Shown piece by piece: positions 1 to 8,872 of a stretch of 64,000 nt of DNA. The first letter of the stretch is position 1, and every line of letters begins with the position of its first letter. Source of the stretch: Bacteroidales bacterium. GTDB lineage: Bacteria; Bacteroidota; Bacteroidia; Bacteroidales; UBA932. The DNA lies in NCBI GenBank assembly GCA_023227835.1, contig JALOCI010000012.1:1-64000 (forward strand). The letters are read 5' to 3'. The notes beneath the pieces were generated by a model. The model was given only the letters and a program-made list of their open reading frames with translations, ran no database searches and was not told the DNA's origin. The position numbers were made by a program, and so were the translations under genes.

Positions 1-2
1 TT

Positions 3-362
3 GTGGTTTTGGGCCCTTGGGCATTGAGGATTATAAAGAGTAATACCCCATTGCTGGAGAGCGATATGTTAATTATCCTGTTTTTAGCTTCACTATTTGA
101 AGCATTGACATTCCTCTCAACTTCAGTCCTTGTGAGTAAGAATACCGTGCCTCATTATAAAGCACAAATGACTACAGCTGTTGCAACTATAGTCATTCTG
201 TTGGCTGTGTTGAAGTATACTACATTAGGAGTTCTTGCACTGATACTTGTTCCACTGACTGTCCAGCTTATATACCAGCATTGGAAATGGACTTATGTTG
301 TAATCAGGGATCTGAAGATTAAACCTGCAGATTATAACCCAAGAAAGTACCTTTATTTTTAA
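3..362 (+). CDS. C-terminal part of an integral membrane protein, probably a polysaccharide/O-antigen flippase (5' truncated)
   Basis: The reading frame is open to the left edge, so the start lies outside the window and the GTG at position 3 is not a reliable start. The visible 119 residues are hydrophobic, with about three membrane segments separated by short basic loops, and end in a charged tail (NPRKYLYF). This pattern fits the end of a MATE/Wzx-type polysaccharide export protein, but no diagnostic motif is present and another multi-pass transporter is possible. It converges on the DEAD-box helicase with only 11 nt between the stop codons. Confidence 0.45.
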   Translation: MVLGPWALRIIKSNTPLLESDMLIILFLASLFEALTFLSTSVLVSKNTVPHYKAQMTTAVATIVILLAVLKYTTLGVLALILVPLTVQLIYQHWKWTYVVIRDLKIKPADYNPRKYLYF

Positions 363-373
363 ATAAAAGGTAA

Positions 374-2182
374 TTATCTTCTTCTTCTTTCTTTTCGGCT
401 GGGTTTCCTGGAATCTTTACCATGTGAGTTCTTTTTCCCGTTTTTTCTCCTGAACTCTTCACTCTTCCCCCTCACATTTCTCTCATCGCTATCTCCTCTT
501 TCACGTCTGTCTCCTCTTCCTTCTCCGTTCTCTTTGCGTTCCGTTCTGTCGCCCTTGATTTTTGTATCAGTTACGATTTCCACTTTCAACCTTCTTCCGC
601 GGTAATCTGTATTGTCTGTTGTTTCAACAATGTATGCAGCAGCATTTGTCGCAACTGAAACGAATGACATCTCCTTATGAATATCTATACGTCCGACTCC
701 TTTCTGACCTATCCCGCAACTTGAAAACATCCTTAGAAGATGCCTTGGAGTAATGCCTGCTTTTGAACCTATACTCAGTTTCACCCATGTGTAACCTCTT
801 TCGGAAGGCAGATTAAAGCTACTCTCTCCTTTCCCGTTACCTTTTGCAGATTCCTCCCTGATATTCAGATCGGGAGCGTGCCTGTAATAATCAAGAAAAC
901 GGTTGAATTCAATGGAAAGCATCTTCCAGATAATTTCCTCCTTGCTTACATCTTTCCATTTTTCGTCTATGAGTGTAATGTACTCGGATATCTCCTCTCG
1001 GATTTCCGCTTTTTTAACCTCTTCTACAAGATGAAGCATCTGACGGGTGCATACCTCGTCTCCGGTAGGGATTTTAGCCTGACCGAAAGTCTTGCCGATA
1101 ATCTTTTCTATTCTGCGAATCTTATGTTGTTCTTTGCTATTTATTATTGCAATAGAGATTCCGCTTTTATCTGCACGTCCTGTCCTTCCGCTTCTGTGTG
1201 TGTATTGTTCTGCCTCGTCGGGCAAGTTATAATTAATTACATGAGTCAGTTCGTTGACATCTATCCCTCTGGCTGCGACATCGGTTGCCACCAAAAGGCT
1301 GAGATTTTTGCTTCTGAACCTTCTCATTACTTGATCTCTCTGTGCCTGTGACAGTTCTCCGTGAAGGGCATCGGCATTGTATCCGTCTTTTATTAGGGCC
1401 TCTGCAATCTCCTGTGTCTCCTGTCTGGTACGGCAGAAAATCATTCCGTATATGTCAGGATTATAATCGGCTATTCTTTTAAGAGCAAGATATCTGTCTT
1501 TTGCATGAACTATATAGTAGTAATGCTTTACATTCTCTGAACCTGAGTTTCTTGTCCCGACGGTTACAATTTCCGGATCAGACATATAATTCTTGGCTAT
1601 GCCTTCAATTTCTATAGGCAGTGTTGCCGAGAAAAGTAAGGTTCTTTTGTCTTCCGGAGTACATTCAAGTATTGCATCAAGTTCATCCTTAAAACCCATA
1701 TTCAGCATCTCGTCCGCCTCATCAAGAACCAGCGTCTGGATGTTACCTACGGAGGCAATTCCTCTGTTTAGAAGATCAACCATTCTGCCAGGAGTGGCAA
1801 CAATGATCTGCGCGCCTTTTTTCAATGCTTTTATCTGTCCCTCTATTCCGGCTCCTCCATACACGGCGACAACCTCGAGGTTATCGATATATTTGCCGTA
1901 ATTCATTATGTCCTGAGCGATCTGCCTGCAAAGCTCACGGGTGGGACTTAATATTAAAGCCTGAGTATCTTTGGATTTATTGTCAATAGACTGAAGTAAC
2001 GGAAGTCCGAATGCGGCTGTTTTACCGGTGCCTGTCTGTGCAAGGCATACAACATCGTTATTCTCAATCAGGAGTTTAGGGATTATTCTTTGCTGTACTT
2101 CCGTAGGATTAATAAAGCCAAGATCTGTTATGGCCTTGATAAGATTATCTTTAAGGCCAAGGCTTTGAAATTGATTTGTCAT
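374..2182 (-). CDS. DEAD-box ATP-dependent RNA helicase (DeaD/CsdA type)
   Basis: The 602-residue protein has the complete DEAD-box helicase core. It shows the Q motif near the start, Walker A AQTGTGKT, PTREL (Ia), ATPGR (Ib), DEAD in VLDEADEMLNMGF, SAT in LFSATLP, ATDVAARGIDV (V) and HRSGRTGR (VI). After the core comes a DbpA-like RNA-binding region (around residues 450-540, with GIGQKGVGRIDI), then a strongly basic Arg/Lys/Gly/Ser tail of about 60 residues. That architecture is typical of DeaD/CsdA helicases, which unwind structured RNA in ribosome assembly and cold adaptation. The tail is low-complexity and probably disordered. A TAccTTTG promoter motif lies just upstream of the start. Confidence 0.95.
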   Translation of the reverse strand: MTNQFQSLGLKDNLIKAITDLGFINPTEVQQRIIPKLLIENNDVVCLAQTGTGKTAAFGLPLLQSIDNKSKDTQALILSPTRELCRQIAQDIMNYGKYIDNLEVVAVYGGAGIEGQIKALKKGAQIIVATPGRMVDLLNRGIASVGNIQTLVLDEADEMLNMGFKDELDAILECTPEDKRTLLFSATLPIEIEGIAKNYMSDPEIVTVGTRNSGSENVKHYYYIVHAKDRYLALKRIADYNPDIYGMIFCRTRQETQEIAEALIKDGYNADALHGELSQAQRDQVMRRFRSKNLSLLVATDVAARGIDVNELTHVINYNLPDEAEQYTHRSGRTGRADKSGISIAIINSKEQHKIRRIEKIIGKTFGQAKIPTGDEVCTRQMLHLVEEVKKAEIREEISEYITLIDEKWKDVSKEEIIWKMLSIEFNRFLDYYRHAPDLNIREESAKGNGKGESSFNLPSERGYTWVKLSIGSKAGITPRHLLRMFSSCGIGQKGVGRIDIHKEMSFVSVATNAAAYIVETTDNTDYRGRRLKVEIVTDTKIKGDRTERKENGEGRGDRRERGDSDERNVRGKSEEFRRKNGKKNSHGKDSRKPSRKERRRR

Positions 2183-2199
2183 TTAATTTAAATAAACGG

Positions 2200-2207
2200 C
2201 AAAGGTA
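2200..2207 (-). promoter_or_regulatory. -7 promoter motif of the DEAD-box helicase
   Basis: Read on the minus strand, the sequence is TACCTTTG, matching the Bacteroidetes sigma-ABfr -7 consensus TAnnTTTG. It sits 17 nt upstream of the helicase ATG. No convincing -33 TTTG is seen. Confidence 0.6.
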
Positions 2208-2232
2208 GATTAATTTATTTTAAATCTCGCTT

Positions 2233-2364
2233 TTATTCGGCCAAAACTCCTCCTTCGTGAAATCCTGAAATGAATCCATCAATGTTGGAAATAATAAAAA
2301 TTGTAATCAATGCAAGAACAAACACAATGCTCCAGATGATGATTTGTTTTGTTTTAGTTTTCAT
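2233..2364 (-). CDS. small single-pass membrane protein, 43 aa, unknown function
   Basis: An ATG at 2364 opens a 43-codon frame ending in TAA. The product begins MKTKTKQ and is followed by about 20 hydrophobic residues (IIIWSIVFVLALITIFIIS). It ends with a short polar tail (NIDGFISGFHEGGVLAE). The basic N-terminus, single membrane helix and polar C-terminus are what real bacterial micro-membrane proteins look like, and it fills an otherwise empty 300-nt gap between helicase and hydF. I do not recognise a family. It could be a chance frame, because there is no strong ribosome binding site. The shape of the product and the lack of competing genes favour a real gene. Confidence 0.55.
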   Translation of the reverse strand: MKTKTKQIIIWSIVFVLALITIFIISNIDGFISGFHEGGVLAE

Positions 2365-2432
2365 TTTATGATGATTATATTTTCAAACATACTGGATGTA
2401 GCCGTTTTTATCTATCATAAATGGAAAATATT

Positions 2433-2440
2433 TACCTTTG
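2433..2440 (+). promoter_or_regulatory. -7 promoter motif upstream of hydF
   Basis: TACCTTTG matches TAnnTTTG and lies 45 nt before the hydF ATG, leaving a short leader of about 35 nt. It is oriented away from the small membrane protein gene, giving a divergent arrangement. Confidence 0.55.
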
Positions 2441-2485
2441 GCTATGATATTTATCTTTATTTAAATAATATTTCCGATTTTAAAT

Positions 2486-3688
2486 ATGAGCAAGGTTCGG
2501 CATATAGGGGTATTCGGTAAAAGAAACACCGGTAAAAGTTCTTTAATCAACACAATAACAGGTCAGAATGTTGCGATAGTGTCAGATATTCCCGGAACAA
2601 CGACTGATCCTGTACGTAAAAGAATGGAAATATTCGGATTAGGTCCGGTAGTTTTTATTGACACCGCAGGGATTGATGATGATGGCAAGCTGGGGGAGAA
2701 GCGTGTAGAAAAAAGTAAGGCAGTGATAAAGACAATTGACCTGGCAATCCTTATTTTCACAAATAATCAGGTTGATAAATATGAAAGAGGATTGATACAA
2801 TCTTTCAAAGATGAGGAGCTGCCATTTATTATGGTTCATAATCAATCCGATATTGTTGCCATGGATCCTGAGGTTGCTCTGGATCTTGCAGAAAAAGAGG
2901 GAATCAGTGTACTTGAGTTTTCTTGTTCTCTTTTAGATGAGGAGGAGCAAAAGAGTGTTGTGGAAACTCTTACTTCATTAATTATAGCAAGATTGCAAGA
3001 GTGTGCACCAGCAAAAACAATTCTGGAGGGCCTGGTGGAAAAGGATGATAAGATTGTAATGGTTTGTCCTGTTGATAGTGAGGCTCCTGAGGGCAGACTG
3101 ATACTTCCTCAGGTGAATGCAATAAGAGATGCTCTGGACCGGGAGGCTGTAGCGGTTGTTCTTCAGCCGGATGCTCTTGAAAATTATATCCGGAATGAGA
3201 CAGTGAAGCCTAAATTGGTTGTAACCGACAGTCAGGCTTTTGATTTCGTCAGTAAAACCGTACCGGAAGATATTCCACTCACAGGATTCAGCCTGCTTCT
3301 TGCACGTAGCAAGGGGCTTTTTCCATATTATGTGAAAGGTGTGGAAGCGATAAGCAATCTCAAGAGTGGTGACAGAATCCTGATATTGGAATCATGTACG
3401 CATCATAGCTCTTGTGATGATATCGGAAGAGTAAAAATTCCGCGTCTTTTACAGAAGAAATGTGGGGCGGAGTTTTCATTTGACGTAGTTGGAGGATTGG
3501 ACTCTTTCCCGGACAATATCATGAAATACTCGATGGTAATTCAGTGCGGAGGATGCATGATTACGGACAGGCAATTACAGGCAAGGTTAAAACCGGCTAT
3601 AAAAGCCGGGATTCCTGTTGCTAACTACGGGATGGTTATTGCTTATTGTACAGGAATATACCAGCGGGCGATTAACCCGCTGATATAG
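2486..3688 (+). CDS. hydF: [FeFe]-hydrogenase maturation GTPase HydF
   Basis: HydF is the scaffold on which the 2Fe subcluster of [FeFe]-hydrogenase is assembled before transfer to the apo-enzyme. The N-terminal G domain shows the P-loop GKRNTGKS (residues 11-18), switch residues PGTT (36-39), DTAG (59-62) and an NQSD variant of NKxD. A dimerisation region follows, and the C-terminal Fe-S domain has CTH (304-306) and CGGC (354-357). The spacing matches the family pattern CxH-x(46-53)-HCxxC, but the residue before the second Cys pair is Gln353, not His. At 400 residues the length is normal. The partners hydE and hydG and any hydrogenase gene are not in this window. A hairpin overlaps the 3' end. 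Confidence 0.95.
   Translation: MSKVRHIGVFGKRNTGKSSLINTITGQNVAIVSDIPGTTTDPVRKRMEIFGLGPVVFIDTAGIDDDGKLGEKRVEKSKAVIKTIDLAILIFTNNQVDKYERGLIQSFKDEELPFIMVHNQSDIVAMDPEVALDLAEKEGISVLEFSCSLLDEEEQKSVVETLTSLIIARLQECAPAKTILEGLVEKDDKIVMVCPVDSEAPEGRLILPQVNAIRDALDREAVAVVLQPDALENYIRNETVKPKLVVTDSQAFDFVSKTVPEDIPLTGFSLLLARSKGLFPYYVKGVEAISNLKSGDRILILESCTHHSSCDDIGRVKIPRLLQKKCGAEFSFDVVGGLDSFPDNIMKYSMVIQCGGCMITDRQLQARLKPAIKAGIPVANYGMVIAYCTGIYQRAINPLI
3662..3682. terminator. hairpin at the convergent hydF / haem-binding gene end
   Basis: A perfect 7-bp GC-rich stem (CAGCGGG / CCCGCTG) with a 7-nt loop overlaps the last codons of hydF. It could end transcription from either side, though no clear U-tract follows on the plus strand. 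Confidence 0.5.
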
Positions 3689-3692
3689 CAAC

Positions 3693-4127
3693 TTATTGAT
3701 GAATTTTATTCCATTCGAGTAAGATCTCTCTCTCTTTACCATTTACTCTTGAGCCTGGCCTTATTATAGAGTAGGAGATTGGTGGCATGTCATGAGCCAC
3801 AATCACACTGTCCACCCTGGAAGCAATCTCTTTAGAGATTTGCCCGGCAGAAAGGATGGAGTCATAATACGGTTGAAGATTTATACTTGCAAATCCCTTT
3901 TTTGAGTCCCGATTGATTTTATTACCTATCAAAGGCAGCTTACTGTACCATGGAAGTTTCGGGTTGCTTCGATGACAAACCATACATCCTGAATTGTCAA
4001 TAATGGCAATTGTTTTTCCTTGGAAAGAAAGGTCATTTACAGGTTCATGATCAATAGCTCTGAAAGTAATAATCAGTGTTGCTGCCAGAATCAGCACTCC
4101 GATGATTGTCTTTGAAAGTATGCTCAT
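3693..4127 (-). CDS. exported haem-binding domain protein (single CxxCH)
   Basis: The 144-residue protein starts with a hydrophobic segment (ILSKTIIGVLILAATLII) that acts as a signal or anchor. It then has a CMVCH haem c attachment motif, a following region rich in Pro/Trp/Tyr (PKLPWYSKLPLIG), and a conserved-looking MPP(I) segment (HDMPPISY) that could supply the distal Met ligand. This order matches the small Haem_bd family common in Bacteroidetes, thought to be periplasmic electron carriers. It follows the FMN-binding protein gene by 9 nt, so the two are probably co-transcribed and may belong to one extracytoplasmic redox system. Confidence 0.8.
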   Translation of the reverse strand: MSILSKTIIGVLILAATLIITFRAIDHEPVNDLSFQGKTIAIIDNSGCMVCHRSNPKLPWYSKLPLIGNKINRDSKKGFASINLQPYYDSILSAGQISKEIASRVDSVIVAHDMPPISYSIIRPGSRVNGKEREILLEWNKIHQ

Positions 4128-4136
4128 ATCTTTGAT

Positions 4137-4652
4137 TTAATTTTTAGCCGCCTTGCTTAGAATTATTTCTACGTTTTTCGATAGGGCAGTGGCAGAATAA
4201 GTCGCGCCGGAATAACTATCTGCAGATGCTTTTTTCTTAACGGCGTCAGAAACCTTAAGCCCGTTCCATGTGTTAAAAAAGTTTTGTCTCTCAAGCTTTT
4301 TCAGGTAGGCTGCCGTTTCCCAGTTACTCAATATTGCCACTTTCTGTATTACCTTGTTTTTGTCTGTTATGACGATTACCGGAGTTGTGTTGTTGTATCC
4401 CTTAATCCCTTCTGAATATGGTTTGCTTGACAAACAGTAGCCAATTACCTTCTTTCCGGAGTCGACTATATTGAACCAGTCTCCCTTGTTTCTTTCCACA
4501 GCAACGGCTTCGGGATAAACACTCTTTACAACATCAAGTCCTGATACTTCTTTTAATACCGGAACATCTTTTTTCGGGCCGTGGTTATTCTGCGCAACCC
4601 CAATTGTTAACAATGCGAATGTAACAAATAATAATGATAAAACCTTCTTCAT
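4137..4652 (-). CDS. secreted FMN-binding domain protein
   Basis: The product has a clear signal peptide (MKKVLSLLFVTFALLTIGVAQ), which is why I place the start at 4652 rather than at an ATG seven codons upstream. The C-terminal half carries the FMN-binding signature SYSGATYSAT, in which the Thr is the covalent flavin attachment site used by ApbE-type flavin transferases in NqrC/RnfG relatives. At about 171 residues it is a single-domain member. It lies directly upstream of the haem-binding protein gene, which suggests a two-component periplasmic electron relay. No ApbE gene is seen in the window. Confidence 0.85.
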   Translation of the reverse strand: MKKVLSLLFVTFALLTIGVAQNNHGPKKDVPVLKEVSGLDVVKSVYPEAVAVERNKGDWFNIVDSGKKVIGYCLSSKPYSEGIKGYNNTTPVIVITDKNKVIQKVAILSNWETAAYLKKLERQNFFNTWNGLKVSDAVKKKASADSYSGATYSATALSKNVEIILSKAAKN

Positions 4653-4685
4653 TTTTTTAAAATTGTATGCCAATTAGACAGAGAA

Positions 4686-4712
4686 GGCCGGTAAAAGTTT
4701 ACTTTTCCGGCC
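4686..4712 (-). terminator. terminator hairpin after ppdK
   Basis: An 11-bp inverted repeat (GGCCGG-t-AAAAG / CTTTTCCGGCC, one bulge, 4-nt loop) lies between the ppdK stop and the FMN-binding protein start. It fits termination of ppdK on the minus strand. The U-tract is weak. Confidence 0.6.
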
Positions 4713-4733
4713 CACATCTTTATATAAAATATA

Positions 4734-7451
4734 CTATTTTGATGCCTTGATAGCAGATTGTGCTGCAGCAAGTCTTGCAATAGGAACACGGAAAGGAGAG
4801 CACGATACATAGTTCATGCCGGCATTATGGCAGAACTCTACAGAGGCAGGGTCTCCGCCATGCTCACCGCAAATACCAACTTTAAGTTTGGCATTTGTAC
4901 CGCGACCGCCTTTAATACCCATATCAATAAGTTTGCCTACAGATGTGGTATCCAGTGTCTGGAAAGGATCGAAAGGCAGAATTTTCTTGTCAAGGTAGTC
5001 ACCCATGAATGCTCCGATGTCATCTCTTGAGAATCCATAAGTCATCTGAGTGAGGTCGTTTGTCCCGAATGAGAAGAATTGAGCTGTAGCAGCCATTTCA
5101 TCAGCAAGAAGAGCAGCCCTTGGGATCTCAATCATAGTACCGTATAGATATGATATCTTAACACCGGTTCTAGCCTCAACTTCTGCATGAATCTTGTCGC
5201 ATATGACTTTCTGGTAGTCAAGTTCTTTTACAGATACTGTAACAGGTATCATGATTTCCGGCTGTGGGTTAAATCCCTCCTTAATCAGCTCTGCAGTAGC
5301 TTCAAAAATAGCTTTGTACTGAGTTGCACTAACCTCAGGATATGTAATACCAAGACGAACACCACGGTGACCCATCATCGGGTTAACCTCGTGCAGTGAC
5401 TCACCACGTTTCTTAATATCCTCGATGCTGATATTAAGTTCGTTTGCAAGCTCTTGTTGTTTCTCGTGTGTTTGTGGTACAAATTCGTGAAGAGGTGGGT
5501 CAAGAAGCCTGAAAGTTACAGGTTTTCCATTCATTACCTTCATTGTGCCTTTAACAGCCTCTTTTACGAATGGCTCAAGTTCTTTTAGGGCAACGATTCT
5601 CTCATCTTCTGTTTTTGAAAGAATCATTTTGCGAAGTTTTGCAAGCGGTTGTTCGGAATTTATACCGTAGAACATATGCTCTATACGGAAAAGCCCGATA
5701 CCTTCAGCACCAAAGTTGATTGCATTCTGAGCATCTTCAGGTGTGTCTGCATTTGTGCGTACTCCAAGAACACGATATTTGTCAACGATGTTCATGTATT
5801 CGACAAAACGAGGGTTCTCTGATGCATCCATTGTCGAGATAGCTGAATCGTACACAAGACCCTTACTTCCGTTTAGACTGAATACATCACCTTCACTATA
5901 TGTCTTGCCGGCTACAGTAAGTTTTTTAGTTTTGATATCTATATGGAGAGCATCACAACCGACAATACAGCACTTACCCCAACCTCTTGCTACAAGAGCA
6001 GCATGTGATGTCATACCACCTCTGGCTGTAAGCAAACCGTCAGCGGCACGCATGCCTTCTACATCTTCAGGGTTGGTCTCCTCACGGACGAGAATAACCT
6101 TTCTTCCCTCTTTGGCAGCCTCAACAGCCGCTTCTGCTGTAAATACAATAGTTCCTACCGAACCTCCGGGACCTGCAGGTAACCCTTTGGCGATAACCTT
6201 TGCAGCCTTCTCAGATGCAGGGTCAAGAATAGGGTGGAGGAGTTCATCCAGTTGAACAGGAGCGACTCTCATAACTGCTGTCTTCTCGTCAATAAGACCT
6301 TCATGAAGCATATCCATTGCCATATTGAGTGCAGCCAACCCTGTCCTCTTTCCTACACGGCACTGCAGCATCCAAAGCTTACCGTCCTGTATTGTGAATT
6401 CAATGTCCTGCATATCGTGGAAATGTTTCTCAAGATTCTTCTGAATAGAATCAAGTTCACCGTATACAGTAGGCATTGCGGTTTCAAGAGATGACAGGTT
6501 TTTGTTCTGGTCATTCTTTGTTGCCTCGTTAAGAGGATTTGGTGTACGAATACCTGCTACAACATCCTCTCCCTGAGCGTTTATCAGCCACTCTCCGTAG
6601 AATTTTGCCTCTCCGGTTGCAGGGTTTCTTGAGAAAGCCACACCAGTTGCAGAATTATCACCCATGTTTCCGAATACCATTGCCTGAACATTAACGGCAG
6701 TTCCCCATTCGTCAGGGATACCTTCGATTCTTCTGTATGAAATCGCACGTTTACCGTTCCAAGATTTGAATACGGCTCCGATACCTCCCCAAAGCTGCTC
6801 ATAAGCGTTGTCAGGGAATGATTTGCCTAATACATCAACGATTTTCTTCTTGAAGTCATCACAGATCTGAATAAGATCCTCAGTAGTCAAGTCTGTATCG
6901 CTCTTGTAACCTTTTTTCACTTTTAACTCATGAAGCATCTTGTCAAGTTGAACACGGATACCTTTACCCTCCTCTGGTTCGATGTTCTCTGCCTTTTCCA
7001 TTACAACATCTGAATACATCATTATGAGACGACGGTATGCGTCGTATACAAAACGAGGATTTTGGGTTTTCTTAATAAGACCAGGAATAGTTTCAGAACA
7101 CAAGCCTATGTTAAGTACTGTCTCCATCATTCCAGGCATTGAACTTCTGGCACCGGAACGACAAGAGACAAGCAACGGGTTCTCTTTGTCTCCGAACTTC
7201 ATGTTCATTATAGCCTCAGTCTTCAATAATGCAGCATCTACTTCTGCCTTAAGAGATGACGGATATTGCATGTTGTTTTTATAATACTCTACACAGGTCT
7301 CTGTTGTTATTGTAAAACCGGCCGGAACAGGAATTTCAAGTTTGCACATTTCGGCTAGGTTAGCACCCTTACCACCGAGAAGATTTTTCATTGAGCCGTC
7401 ACCCTCTGCGGTTTTTCCACCGAAAAGGTAAACTCTTTTAATGTCAGACAT
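4734..7451 (-). CDS. ppdK: pyruvate, phosphate dikinase
   Basis: PPDK interconverts ATP, phosphate and pyruvate with AMP, pyrophosphate and phosphoenolpyruvate. In anaerobes it often runs glycolytically or links PEP and pyruvate pools. The 905-residue product has the standard three-part order: an N-terminal ATP-grasp domain starting at VYLFGGKTAEGDG, a central phosphohistidine domain with GGMTSHAAL (His483), and a C-terminal PEP/pyruvate barrel with RLLDPPLHEF, FGTNDLTQM and the catalytic-Cys segment GICGEHGGD. Length is normal for bacterial PPDK. A TATATTTG promoter motif lies 58 nt upstream and a hairpin downstream, so it appears monocistronic. Confidence 0.97.
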   Translation of the reverse strand: MSDIKRVYLFGGKTAEGDGSMKNLLGGKGANLAEMCKLEIPVPAGFTITTETCVEYYKNNMQYPSSLKAEVDAALLKTEAIMNMKFGDKENPLLVSCRSGARSSMPGMMETVLNIGLCSETIPGLIKKTQNPRFVYDAYRRLIMMYSDVVMEKAENIEPEEGKGIRVQLDKMLHELKVKKGYKSDTDLTTEDLIQICDDFKKKIVDVLGKSFPDNAYEQLWGGIGAVFKSWNGKRAISYRRIEGIPDEWGTAVNVQAMVFGNMGDNSATGVAFSRNPATGEAKFYGEWLINAQGEDVVAGIRTPNPLNEATKNDQNKNLSSLETAMPTVYGELDSIQKNLEKHFHDMQDIEFTIQDGKLWMLQCRVGKRTGLAALNMAMDMLHEGLIDEKTAVMRVAPVQLDELLHPILDPASEKAAKVIAKGLPAGPGGSVGTIVFTAEAAVEAAKEGRKVILVREETNPEDVEGMRAADGLLTARGGMTSHAALVARGWGKCCIVGCDALHIDIKTKKLTVAGKTYSEGDVFSLNGSKGLVYDSAISTMDASENPRFVEYMNIVDKYRVLGVRTNADTPEDAQNAINFGAEGIGLFRIEHMFYGINSEQPLAKLRKMILSKTEDERIVALKELEPFVKEAVKGTMKVMNGKPVTFRLLDPPLHEFVPQTHEKQQELANELNISIEDIKKRGESLHEVNPMMGHRGVRLGITYPEVSATQYKAIFEATAELIKEGFNPQPEIMIPVTVSVKELDYQKVICDKIHAEVEARTGVKISYLYGTMIEIPRAALLADEMAATAQFFSFGTNDLTQMTYGFSRDDIGAFMGDYLDKKILPFDPFQTLDTTSVGKLIDMGIKGGRGTNAKLKVGICGEHGGDPASVEFCHNAGMNYVSCSPFRVPIARLAAAQSAIKASK

Positions 7452-7509
7452 AGTGATTAATTTCTAGATTTTATGTTTATAATGTTGTTATTTTTCAAAA
7501 AATAGGGGA

Positions 7510-7517
7510 CAAATATA
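7510..7517 (-). promoter_or_regulatory. -7 promoter motif of ppdK
   Basis: On the minus strand the sequence is TATATTTG, an exact TAnnTTTG match, 58 nt upstream of the ppdK ATG in the short gap after phoH. It implies a leader of about 50 nt. Confidence 0.65.
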
Positions 7518-7525
7518 ATAAAATT

Positions 7526-8869
7526 TTATAAAAGTTTTCCGGCAAGTTCTGAGAGTTCACTTCTCTCTCCCCGGACAAGATTTATGTGTGCAAAAATATC
7601 CTGACCGAAAAGCTTTTCTCCCAGATGTGTCAGGCCGTTAGAGTGAATATCAAGATACGGGGAGTCTATCTGATGAATGTCTCCTGTAAATACAAGCTTT
7701 GTCCCTTCACCGGCTCTTGTAATTATCGTCTTTACCTCATGTGGTGTCAGATTCTGGGCTTCATCAATTATAAAAAATGAGTTTGAAAGACTCCTTCCTC
7801 TAATATATGCAAGAGGAGAAATAAGCAGTTTCTCGTTTTTTAACATCTCTTCAATCCTGACAGCCTCACGGCTGGTGGGTTTGAATGCTTTTGTTATTAC
7901 GGCGAGATTATCATATAAAGGAAGCATATAGGGCCCCATTTTCTCTTTTACATCTCCCGGCAAAAACCCCATCTCCTGATTCTGTAACGGTATTACGGGT
8001 CTTGATAAAAGTATCTGATCAAAATCCTGCTCCTGTGCCAAAGCCGCTGCAAGAGCCAGCAATGTTTTTCCTGTTCCGGCCGTTCCTGTTAGTGATACAA
8101 GTTTTATGTCCGGATTAAGTAGTGCGTCCAGTGCCAGAGTCTGCTCGTCATTTCTTGGGTCTATGCCGTATGCCCGCTGTCTTTTGATACCGAAAAGGGT
8201 ATTTGTAGATTTATTATATCTTGCAAGTACGTTGTTATTCCCTGTCGGATTCTTGATTGCGAAGAGTTGATTACTACCCGGATTTTTTATCTTAAACTCC
8301 TTCAAGGAGACACCGTCTTCCTTGTAGAAAAGCTGGTCAATGACATCCTTGTTTACGTTTTCCAGATGTATAACCTCTCTTTTAATGTTTTCAACCCTCT
8401 CTTCAGTTATCTTGTCCGTGAGGTAGTCCTGAGCATCTATCTTCAGAGCTTTGGCTTTTAACCTTAAATTGACATCCTTTGAAACGAGCGCAACCACTCT
8501 GTCGGGGTTTTGCTCTTTTACCCATTGAGTGGTTGCCAGTATTCTGTGATCTTGTGTGTCTTCGAAAAAGGACTGTAGCATCTGGTCACTGAAAGGGTGG
8601 GTCAACTCGATTTTGAGAAGTCCCAGACCCTCTCCGATGCGTATGCCTTTATCAAAGAGATGGTTGTCGCTTATCTTGTCCATCTCTCTCAGAAACTCAC
8701 GGGAGTTATAATTTATTGAGTCATTTCCCTTTTTGAATTTATCCAACTCTTCAAGAACTGTGATAGGTATCACGATGTCGTTTTCCTGGAAATTGTGTAT
8801 TGCCCGGAAATCGTGCAATATGACATTGGTATCCAGTATGAATATCTTGGGCAATTTGACCTTTTTCAT
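7526..8869 (-). CDS. phoH: PhoH family protein with N-terminal PIN domain (PhoH2/YlaK type)
   Basis: The 447-residue protein combines a PIN ribonuclease-like domain (residues 1-140, starting FILDTNVILHDF with the conserved acidic residue) and a C-terminal PhoH P-loop ATPase. The ATPase shows Walker A GTAGTGKT, RPVIPL, and Walker B FIIDEAQN. PIN-PhoH fusions act as RNA helicase/ribonucleases in the few members studied. The cellular target here is unknown. The start is 3 nt after the purL stop, so the gene is very likely translated from the purL transcript. Confidence 0.92.
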   Translation of the reverse strand: MKKVKLPKIFILDTNVILHDFRAIHNFQENDIVIPITVLEELDKFKKGNDSINYNSREFLREMDKISDNHLFDKGIRIGEGLGLLKIELTHPFSDQMLQSFFEDTQDHRILATTQWVKEQNPDRVVALVSKDVNLRLKAKALKIDAQDYLTDKITEERVENIKREVIHLENVNKDVIDQLFYKEDGVSLKEFKIKNPGSNQLFAIKNPTGNNNVLARYNKSTNTLFGIKRQRAYGIDPRNDEQTLALDALLNPDIKLVSLTGTAGTGKTLLALAAALAQEQDFDQILLSRPVIPLQNQEMGFLPGDVKEKMGPYMLPLYDNLAVITKAFKPTSREAVRIEEMLKNEKLLISPLAYIRGRSLSNSFFIIDEAQNLTPHEVKTIITRAGEGTKLVFTGDIHQIDSPYLDIHSNGLTHLGEKLFGQDIFAHINLVRGERSELSELAGKLL

Positions 8870-8872
8870 AAC

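Noticed and set aside
878..1351. Plus-strand frame of 157 codons inside the DEAD-box helicase gene
   Set aside because: It is antisense to conserved helicase motifs and the translation resembles no protein family.
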